Of a stretch of DNA of 7,535 bases, positions 1-4,982 are shown piece after piece. Both the position numbers and the translations under genes were made by a program. Every line of letters starts with the position of its first letter. The first letter of the stretch is position 1. This DNA comes from Endomicrobiellum devescovinae (GTDB lineage: Bacteria > Elusimicrobiota > Endomicrobiia > Endomicrobiales > Endomicrobiaceae). The stretch lies in assembly GCA_031255495.1 (NCBI GenBank), contig JAIRSK010000016.1, forward strand, positions 1-7,535, in the 5' to 3' direction. Under the pieces are notes generated by a model, which saw nothing but the letters and a program-made list of their open reading frames with translations, did not search any database and had not been told where the DNA came from.

Positions 1-1335
1 TTTTTTAATTATTTGGTTGATTTTAGCGTTAAAATAAGGATCTGAATCCATTTTTTCTTTGATTTTGTTACAGGCATGCATAACTGTTGAGTGATCTCTT
101 CCACCAAAAGCTTCGCCAATGGCATTTGTAGAAAACTCATCGCTAAGCGTTCTGGCAAGATACATGGCTATTTGTCTTGGGAAAGCTATGACATCAGTTC
201 TGCGTTTAGATTTCATATCTCTTAAATCAATACTAAATTCGTCAGCAACAACTTTCTGAATGCCTTCTATTGTTATATGAGCCGATTCATCTGTCTTTAT
301 AATATCTCTAAGCATTTTTTGTACAGAATCAACAGTCAAAGGGGTTCCTGTGAACAAAGAAAATGCAGTTATTCTTAAAAGAGATCCTTCTAATTGTCTT
401 ATGTTAGACTTAACTTGGGTAGCTATATGCAGAACAACATCATCAGGCACATAAATTTTTTCTTCTTCGGCTTTTTTACGCAAAATAGCAATTCTTGTTT
501 CTAAATCAGGTTGTTGAATATCAGCTATAATGCCCCATTCAAATCTTGAAATAAGTCTGTCTTCAACGCCTTCAAGCTCTTTTGGAGGGCGGTCGGAAGA
601 TATAACAAGCTGCTTTTTTGCGTTGAACAAATTATTAAACATATGGAAAAATTCTTCCTGAGAACTTTCTTTTCCCATCAAAAATTGAATATCGTCAATC
701 AACAAACAATCCAGACTTCTATATTTATTTTTAAAAGATGATACCTTATCAAAGCGAATTGACTCAATAAATTCAGTAACAAACTTTTCGCATGTTACAT
801 AAAGAACTCTAGAATTTGGCAAAGTTTGCTTAATATGATTTCCTATAGCGTGAAGTAAGTGTGTTTTACCTAGTCCTACGCCGCTGTAAAGGAAAAGAGG
901 ATTAAATTGTTTTCCCGGATTTTTTGCTACCGCTTCAGCACAACCATGCGCAAATCTATTAGATGCGCCTATAACAAATCCTGGGAATATGTATTTAGGA
1001 TTTATTTGGTCTTTTTGCAGAGCTTGAATTGAAGCGTCTATATGAACAGGGATATTTTCAGTTTTTTCTATTATTGACGATATGTCTTGCTGCGGTTTTA
1101 GCTGTAAAATCATTTGTTGCCCGCAAGAGTCTGACAGAATATTTTCAATATTTTTTAATTGATTATTTTCTATCCATTGAGAAAAATAAACATTTGGAAC
1201 TTCCAAAACAAATGTATTGTTTTCAAAAGATAAAGGCTTAAGTGGAGAAATCCACAAATTATAGGTTTCTGGCGTAATAGACGTTTTAAGGTTATCCACA
1301 ACTTTTTGCCATAAATCTGAAGCTGAAAAACTCAT
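1..1335 (-). CDS. dnaA: Chromosomal replication initiator protein DnaA (3' end cut by window edge)
   Basis: DnaA is the AAA+ ATPase that binds DnaA boxes, melts the origin and loads the replicative helicase; it also regulates transcription. The frame is open for 445 codons from the ATG at 1335 to the window edge with no stop, so only a short C-terminal tail should be missing. Visible order: N-terminal domain I (about residues 1-85, with LWISPL), a short linker, then the AAA+ domain with Walker A GVGLGKTH (152-159), Walker B LLIDDIQF (211-218), sensor 1 VISSDRP (244-250), box VII EDRLISRF with the arginine finger (R264) and sensor 2 NIRQLEGSL (311-319). Domain IV carries the DNA-binding signature IGEAFGGRDHSTVMHA (406-421). 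No key residue looks lost. The start is supported by the family N-terminus and by GGGG five bases upstream. It follows rsmA on the same strand with a 78-bp gap containing DnaA boxes. Identification is secure. Confidence 0.97.
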   Translation of the reverse strand, partial: MSFSASDLWQKVVDNLKTSITPETYNLWISPLKPLSFENNTFVLEVPNVYFSQWIENNQLKNIENILSDSCGQQMILQLKPQQDISSIIEKTENIPVHIDASIQALQKDQINPKYIFPGFVIGASNRFAHGCAEAVAKNPGKQFNPLFLYSGVGLGKTHLLHAIGNHIKQTLPNSRVLYVTCEKFVTEFIESIRFDKVSSFKNKYRSLDCLLIDDIQFLMGKESSQEEFFHMFNNLFNAKKQLVISSDRPPKELEGVEDRLISRFEWGIIADIQQPDLETRIAILRKKAEEEKIYVPDDVVLHIATQVKSNIRQLEGSLLRITAFSLFTGTPLTVDSVQKMLRDIIKTDESAHITIEGIQKVVADEFSIDLRDMKSKRRTDVIAFPRQIAMYLARTLSDEFSTNAIGEAFGGRDHSTVMHACNKIKEKMDSDPYFNAKINQIIKK

Positions 1336-1367
1336 CTTATCCCCAAGTTATCCACAATTGTGGATAA
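1292..1367. promoter_or_regulatory. DnaA-box cluster at the dnaA start
   Basis: Four 9-mers matching the DnaA box TTATCCACA lie within 76 bp. TTATCCACA is exact at 1292-1300 (inside dnaA codons 12-15) and at 1348-1356. Its complement TGTGGATAA is exact at 1359-1367. TTATCCCCA at 1337-1345 has one mismatch. The 1348 and 1359 boxes face each other two bases apart and make the perfect palindrome TTATCCACAATTGTGGATAA. The 1337 box overlaps the GGGG ribosome-binding site of dnaA. Such clusters are known to serve dnaA autoregulation and, when next to an AT-rich unwinding region, origin function; T-rich tracts lie just upstream of dnaA at about 1381-1415. The boxes are seen directly; which role applies is inference. 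Confidence 0.85.
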
Positions 1368-1413
1368 TGTAATTAACAAGCAAAAAAATCGGTGTTCTTT
1401 GAAATGAAAAAAA

Positions 1414-2199
1414 TCAAAAACCTGCACGACAAATTCTATAATTTTTGATTTCCTTTGTCAAGCTTAAGAAATCAAGAATAGACAACTTATCTGGTCTTAA
1501 AAATGCATTTAATCCACAACCCTCTAAAATAGTTGAAGCTTTGTCCTTGGGTATGTCGCAAAAAGAACTAATACAATTCAAAATTGTCTTTCTTCGCATG
1601 CTAAAAGCATGTTTTATAAACTCAAAAAGAACAGGTTCTGGCACTTCAGCCTTTTTATTTTTAAACTTTATAACAGAAGACGTTACTTTTGGCGGAGGGT
1701 TAAAACATTTTGGCGAAACGTCAAAAAGTACTTCTGCATCAGCATAGTATGAAGTAAATGCTGAGATATACCCATAGTCTTTATCTCCGGGTTTTGCGGC
1801 TAAACGTTCTATAACTTCTTTTTGAAGCATAAATACAGCTGTAGTCCAGTTTTGCAAAGGTAGAATCTTTTGAATAATAGCCGTGCCGACATTATAAGGA
1901 AGATTAGAGATAAACTTACGGTTAATGTCAGGAATATCATATTTTAAGAAATCTTGATTTATCAATTCAATATTTGTAATTTTGTTGAAAGAGAAATAAC
2001 TGTTTAATTGTTGAAATAATATTTTGTCTATCTCAATGGCAGTCAGAAAATTAACATTAGACACTATAAGTTTTGTTAAAATGCCCTTACCAGGACCAAT
2101 TTCCAAAACATTGTCCATTAAATCCAAATCGGCTGCTTTTACAATTTTAGCTGATATATTATTATCAATTAAAAAGTTTTGTCCATGTTTTTGCCGCAT
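1414..2199 (-). CDS. rsmA: 16S rRNA dimethyladenosine transferase RsmA (KsgA)
   Basis: RsmA uses S-adenosylmethionine to dimethylate two adjacent adenosines in the 3'-terminal hairpin of 16S rRNA, a late check in small-subunit assembly. The 261-residue product has the usual family length. It begins with the typical KHGQNFLID (residues 4-12). SAM-binding motif I is VLEIGPGKG (31-39), followed by acidic E56, the catalytic NLPYNV (99-104), the conserved KEVIERLAAKPGDKDYG segment (127-143) and FNPPPKVTSSVI (166-177). The C-terminal domain contains MRRKTILN (201-208). The ATG is preceded immediately by an in-frame TAA, so no longer start exists. No clear Shine-Dalgarno sequence precedes it, and a TATAAT lies only 16 bases upstream, suggesting a very short leader. 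It is followed by dnaA, whose candidate promoter sits inside this gene's 3' end. Identification is secure. Confidence 0.97.
   Translation of the reverse strand: MRQKHGQNFLIDNNISAKIVKAADLDLMDNVLEIGPGKGILTKLIVSNVNFLTAIEIDKILFQQLNSYFSFNKITNIELINQDFLKYDIPDINRKFISNLPYNVGTAIIQKILPLQNWTTAVFMLQKEVIERLAAKPGDKDYGYISAFTSYYADAEVLFDVSPKCFNPPPKVTSSVIKFKNKKAEVPEPVLFEFIKHAFSMRRKTILNCISSFCDIPKDKASTILEGCGLNAFLRPDKLSILDFLSLTKEIKNYRICRAGF
1433..1461 (-). promoter_or_regulatory. Candidate sigma70 promoter for dnaA inside the rsmA 3' end
   Basis: On the minus strand TTGACA (1456-1461, a perfect -35) is followed after exactly 17 bases by TAGAAT (1433-1438, five of six matches to the -10 consensus). The expected transcription start is near 1426, giving a dnaA leader of about 90 nt that crosses the DnaA boxes at 1337-1367. 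The promoter lies within the last codons of rsmA (stop at 1414), so dnaA could be transcribed independently of rsmA as well as by read-through. It is the best-scoring promoter-like sequence I saw in the window. Confidence 0.65.
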
Positions 2200-2215
2200 T
2201 TAATTATGCCATGAG

Positions 2216-2221
2216 ATTATA
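2216..2221 (-). promoter_or_regulatory. Possible -10 element for rsmA
   Basis: A perfect TATAAT on the minus strand ends 16 bases before the rsmA ATG. The sequence 16 to 18 bases further upstream (for example GATATT) is a poor -35. If used, the leader would be about 9 to 10 nt with no Shine-Dalgarno sequence. Such hexamers are common by chance in DNA this AT-rich. Confidence 0.3.
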
Positions 2222-2365
2222 AAATATTGTTAAGGGTAAATATCTAACCATAGGTTTGAAATGTTTATCACAAGATAACAATTTGAAGTTATTTTATATA
2301 CACTTTTGCGCTATAATTAAATCTGGAATGCCTGCATTATTATTGCCATTTTTTATGTTTAAAGA

Positions 2366-2518
2366 CTAAAAATCCAGTAATTCATTCCAATCTATGGTTA
2401 TTTCATATTTTTTTATGCTCTTCAACAAGTCGCTTAAATCAAATTCTTTTTTATAATAAATTGTTTTGTCATACAGAAATTTTAAATTATCTAGGCAGAG
2501 GTCCTTCAATATGTCCAT
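2366..2518 (-). CDS. Short open frame, probable frameshifted C-terminal part of the secreted protein at 2506-2823
   Basis: This 50-codon frame opens with ATG at 2518 and ends at TAG (2366-2368), overlapping the last 13 bases of the preceding gene. The product (MDILKDLCLDNLKFLYDK..., ending DWNELLDF) is acidic, leucine-rich and protein-like rather than low-complexity. The same frame stays open upstream of the ATG to the run of six G at 2545-2550, adding nine residues (EIIPFIYKE), and a TGA closes it just before that run. There is no good Shine-Dalgarno sequence in front of the ATG. The simplest reading is that this is not a separate gene but the continuation of the upstream frame after a one-base slip. 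Joined, the two would give 152 residues. The family is not recognised. Confidence 0.5.
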   Translation of the reverse strand: MDILKDLCLDNLKFLYDKTIYYKKEFDLSDLLKSIKKYEITIDWNELLDF

Positions 2519-2823
2519 CTCTTTGTATATAAACGGTATAATCTCCCCCCTTCAGAGTAAGTAATCATAAGCATATCATCATCACCTTCTACTCTACTTA
2601 CACCATTTCCCTGAGGGTCCAATATATGTGTTGTTCTAGCTCCTCTGAGTAGAGACTCTATGATATTAAAAATTGTTTGTCCAGGCAATTGCGTACTGGC
2701 TAGGTTAACGAGCCAAGCACCCATACCATTCCCCACTTGCCTATCACCACCTCTACCACTTGCATGAGATACTTTAGCTCCTAATAACAAACACAAGCTC
2801 AACGCACAAATAAACTTTTTCAT
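2506..2823 (-). CDS. Small secreted protein of unknown function, probably frameshifted
   Basis: I do not recognise the family. The product as it stands has 105 residues. It starts with a clear Sec-type signal peptide: MKK, a hydrophobic core FICALSLCLLLGA (about 4-16) and a likely cleavage after VSHA (residue 21), so the protein should be exported. The mature part is glycine-rich at first (GRGGDRQVGNGMGAWLVN). The ATG at 2823 was chosen over upstream in-frame codons because GGAGG sits five bases before it (2829-2833) and the signal peptide starts there. At residues 92-93 the gene runs through GGGGGG (2545-2550), after which only 12 more residues (RLYRLYTKRWTY) precede a TGA. Reading one base back from that run gives 59 further sensible codons to 2366. 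It lies 77 bp after mnmE, with no obvious functional link to it. Confidence 0.65.
   Translation of the reverse strand: MKKFICALSLCLLLGAKVSHASGRGGDRQVGNGMGAWLVNLASTQLPGQTIFNIIESLLRGARTTHILDPQGNGVSRVEGDDDMLMITYSEGGRLYRLYTKRWTY
2545..2550 (-). repeat. Homopolymer G6 at the apparent frameshift
   Basis: Six consecutive G on the coding (minus) strand, C on the plus strand. With seven G the upstream secreted-protein frame would run directly into the open frame ending at 2366. Homopolymer runs of this kind are typical sites of sequencing error, replication slippage (phase variation) or ribosomal slippage. The sequence alone does not say which. Confidence 0.5.
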
Positions 2824-2900
2824 AAATTCCTCCAATAATTTATACGACCTAAACAATTTGAGTAAATTTTTAAAAGAATATTTTTAAGGAAGACATGTTA

Positions 2901-4277
2901 TCATTTCCCTATGCAAAAGTTTGAAAAAATTGTGTCTAAAATATCTTGTTTTACATTTATTCCCAAAATTTCATTGAGAGAGTCCTGAGCCTTTGTCGCT
3001 TCAAAACAGGCAATTTCGTCAGCATTTCCAGTTTTTAAAACCTCTCTTGTTTTTGTTAAAGCGTCTAATGCACTTTTTAATAGTGTATAGTGGCGGGAAT
3101 TTATCATTAAATAATCGTTTTGTGTTTCACTTGCACCAGCTGCTTCTGCAATTTTATCTAATAAATTAGAAATCCCATTTTCAGTTTTTGCTGAAATCTT
3201 GATGGTATCTGAAAAAATATCCCAATTAGTCTCTTCTGTTAAAGATAAATTAACAGGCAAGTCAGATTTATTTAAGACAACAATTATTGGTATATGTATT
3301 TCTGATTTCTTTAAGAAACTAGCTATTTTTATGTCATTTTTGTCTAATTTAGAGGAAGAATCAAAAATCCAAAGCAAAATGTCTGCTTTGTGTATAGCTT
3401 CTTTAGTACGCTCTTGTCCTATAAGCTCTATAGCGTTGTCTGTATGGTCTCTAATGCCTGCAGTGTCTATTATTGTAAGAGGGATCCCTTTGCAATCTAT
3501 AGTTTCTTCAATAGTATCTGTAGTTGTGCCTGCAAGCTCTGTAACAATTGCCCTGTTCCTACCGAGGATAGCGTTCAAGAGTGAAGATTTCCCTGCGTTA
3601 GGTTTTCCTATAATTGCAACTTTTACTCCATTTTGTAAAATTTTACTTGTTTTATAAGAACTTAAAAGATTTCTAATATCTTGTATGTAAGAATCAAGCC
3701 TTGCGAGTTTTTCTTCTCGGGACAGAAACATAATATCTTCTTCAGGGTGATCTAAATTAACTTCCATAAAAGCTATCAGATTTGTAATATTATCTTTGAT
3801 GGTTTTAACTTTTGAAGAAAATACTCCAGAAATATTATTTAACGCAGCTTTGGCTGAAGCTGCAGTCTTGCTTGTTATCAAATTGCAGACTGCTTCAGCT
3901 TCTGCAAGGTCCTTTTTGCCGTTTAAAAAGGATCTGTAAGTAAATTCCCCTCCTTCTGCAGGACGCGCACCAGCTTTATATAAAAGAGTTAAAACTTTGT
4001 CTATTATTATAGGATTACCATGTACAGAAATTTCTACCAAATCTTCGCCAGTATAAGTGTGAGGAGCTTTAAAAAAAGTACAAATAACTTCGTCAATTTT
4101 TTCGGGTTCGTCAATAATATAGCCGTATTTTACCTGTTTATCAGTTAAGGACTTAGTTTGAAATATATTATTTATAATTTCAAAAGCATTTTCACCAGAC
4201 AAACGGATAACCGCAATTGCAGACTTACCAGCTGCTGTTGATAAAGCTGTAATAGTGTCATTTTTCAGATAATTCAT
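2901..4277 (-). CDS. mnmE: tRNA uridine-5-carboxymethylaminomethyl modification GTPase MnmE
   Basis: MnmE works with MnmG to modify the wobble uridine (U34) of several tRNAs, using a tetrahydrofolate one-carbon unit and potassium-stimulated GTP hydrolysis. At 458 residues it has normal length. The N-terminal folate-binding domain starts at DTITALSTAAGKSAIAVIRLSG, with TYTGEDLVEISVHG (74-87) and GGEFTYRSFLNGKKDL (109-124). The inserted G domain shows G1 GKPNAGKS (224-231, with Asn227 at the potassium-ligand position), G2 AGTTTD (249-254), G3 DTAG (271-274), G4 NKSD (336-339) and G5 SAK (362-364). The helical domain resumes after that and ends in the family hallmark FCIGK (454-458). One oddity is GTTTD where GTTRD is usual. 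The ATG overlaps the stop of the upstream membrane-protein gene (ATGA) and has no Shine-Dalgarno sequence, so translation is probably coupled. mnmG is not in the window. Confidence 0.97.
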   Translation of the reverse strand: MNYLKNDTITALSTAAGKSAIAVIRLSGENAFEIINNIFQTKSLTDKQVKYGYIIDEPEKIDEVICTFFKAPHTYTGEDLVEISVHGNPIIIDKVLTLLYKAGARPAEGGEFTYRSFLNGKKDLAEAEAVCNLITSKTAASAKAALNNISGVFSSKVKTIKDNITNLIAFMEVNLDHPEEDIMFLSREEKLARLDSYIQDIRNLLSSYKTSKILQNGVKVAIIGKPNAGKSSLLNAILGRNRAIVTELAGTTTDTIEETIDCKGIPLTIIDTAGIRDHTDNAIELIGQERTKEAIHKADILLWIFDSSSKLDKNDIKIASFLKKSEIHIPIIVVLNKSDLPVNLSLTEETNWDIFSDTIKISAKTENGISNLLDKIAEAAGASETQNDYLMINSRHYTLLKSALDALTKTREVLKTGNADEIACFEATKAQDSLNEILGINVKQDILDTIFSNFCIGK

Positions 4278-4624
4278 ATAAACAAAAATATTGAAACTAC
4301 TGTAATAATTATATGAGGGAGTAACCTTAAGGATAAAGTTTTAAGGTTTTTTCCTTTAGAAATTTCATATCCTGCAAGTAAGACTATTGCTATAGCCGAA
4401 CATAATGAAATAGCCAAAGCTGCAAAATATAGCAAAGAGGACATAACAATAAAATATTTATCTTGATTATGCTTAAGCCCGCTTGCATCGCGCATTGTAT
4501 AAACAAACACAGAAATCAGGGTTAGTATTAAAGCTAGAAAAAGAGTCACTGAAAATTCCATTAACAGTCCACAAATAAGACCCAAAGAAAAAGCCAACAA
4601 AAGCTGCAAGGTAGACTTATGCAT
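4274..4624 (-). CDS. Small multi-pass membrane protein, unknown function
   Basis: I do not recognise this 116-residue protein. It is strongly hydrophobic, with three to four likely membrane segments: about 6-22 and 25-43 (separated by a single Glu), 58-87, and 100-116 running to the C-terminus. A polar stretch rich in charged residues (RDASGLKHNQDK, about 45-56) and a basic stretch (SKGKNLKTLSLR, about 89-100) separate them. There are no catalytic motifs or cysteine pairs. The start at 4624 is well supported by GGAGGGG shortly upstream. The gene follows fmdB by 56 bp, and its TGA overlaps the mnmE ATG in ATGA, so it is in the same transcript and translationally coupled to mnmE. That arrangement argues it is a real gene, but says little about its role. 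Confidence 0.8.
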   Translation of the reverse strand: MHKSTLQLLLAFSLGLICGLLMEFSVTLFLALILTLISVFVYTMRDASGLKHNQDKYFIVMSSLLYFAALAISLCSAIAIVLLAGYEISKGKNLKTLSLRLLPHIIITVVSIFLFI

Positions 4625-4680
4625 AATTCCCCTCCGTTAAAGTTGTTTTTCCACATTAATAACAACACAGTTATCTTAAC

Positions 4681-4902
4681 TTAATGGCAGCAGCCTCCGC
4701 AGCATTTATGCTTGTGTTTAGCACCTGTTGGGCATGAATCCTCACAAGAATAGCTTGCTGGAGACGACATTACCGCAAAGTTTGAAAGCTGTTTTATTAC
4801 ATTTTTATTGCCACATTTGGGGCATTCAATTGCTTCGCCACTAAGAACCAATGTCTCAAAATTCTCTCCGCATTCGGCACAAGTAAATTCAAATATCGGC
4901 AT
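4681..4902 (-). CDS. FmdB-type zinc-ribbon protein with Cys/His-rich tail
   Basis: The first half matches the FmdB regulatory-protein family (a small zinc-ribbon domain), which normally begins MPIYEY-x-C-x2-C-G-x2-F-E. Here it reads MPIFEFTCAECGENFE, with the second pair in IECPKCG. The ribbon cysteines are therefore C8, C11, C27 and C30. The name comes from a putative regulator in formamidase operons; the biochemical role of most members is unknown. The 73-residue product ends in an unusual tail from C53 onward, with CEDSC, then HKHKCCGGCCH at the C-terminus, which could bind a second metal. I chose the ATG at 4902 because the family starts with MPI; an in-frame TTG four codons upstream (4914) lies at the GGGG ribosome-binding site and is unlikely to be used. 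It sits 80 bp after the helicase gene and 56 bp before the membrane-protein gene. Confidence 0.88.
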   Translation of the reverse strand: MPIFEFTCAECGENFETLVLSGEAIECPKCGNKNVIKQLSNFAVMSSPASYSCEDSCPTGAKHKHKCCGGCCH

Positions 4903-4946
4903 AGTTGTCCCCAATCTGTTATATCACAAAAAGTTCCCAAAACTGT

Positions 4947-4969
4947 CTTGCATCATAAGTTGTTGCAAG
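4947..4969 (-). other. Intercistronic hairpin between the helicase gene and fmdB
   Basis: CTTGCA pairs with TGCAAG six for six; after one mismatch, two further pairs (CA/TG) leave a five-base loop. On the transcribed (minus) strand it is followed three bases later by only TTTT, then GGG. That makes it too weak for a convincing terminator, but it could act as a partial terminator or an mRNA processing or stability element. Confidence 0.3.
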
Positions 4970-4982
4970 AAAAAGTGATTAC

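Noticed and set aside
1029..1241. Plus-strand open frame of 70 codons
   Set aside because: Antisense to dnaA domain I.
1510..1518. TAATCCACA, a one-mismatch DnaA box inside rsmA
   Set aside because: It is isolated from the cluster, mismatched at a conserved position and explained by rsmA codons.
1445..1747. Plus-strand open frame of 100 codons
   Set aside because: It is antisense to rsmA, whose protein matches its family over the full length; the plus-strand product resembles nothing.
2265..2278. TTATC-ACAA-GATAA inverted repeat upstream of rsmA
   Set aside because: Only five pairs, AT-rich and isolated; no support for an operator.
2245..2400. AACCATAG and CTATGGTT as distant inverted repeat ends
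   Set aside because: Eight bases about 140 bp apart with no flanking duplication or transposase; chance is sufficient.
2839..2866. TTTACT, 16 bases, TATAAA as promoter for the secreted-protein gene
   Set aside because: The transcript would start inside the GGAGG ribosome-binding site, so the placement is poor; mentioned only as part of the short-leader pattern.
3199..3657. Plus-strand open frame of 152 codons, and a second one nested in it
   Set aside because: Antisense shadow of the MnmE G domain; no ribosome-binding site or recognisable protein.
4647..4655. TTTTCCACA, a one-mismatch DnaA box upstream of the membrane-protein gene
   Set aside because: A single isolated match is expected by chance in AT-rich DNA.
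4642..4666. GTTGTT/AACAAC inverted repeat between fmdB and the membrane-protein gene
   Set aside because: Loop of 13 bases, few GC pairs and no U tract on the transcribed strand; not a credible terminator.
4902..4914. TTG start four codons upstream of the fmdB ATG
   Set aside because: The TTG overlaps the GGGG ribosome-binding site and the family begins with MPI at the ATG.
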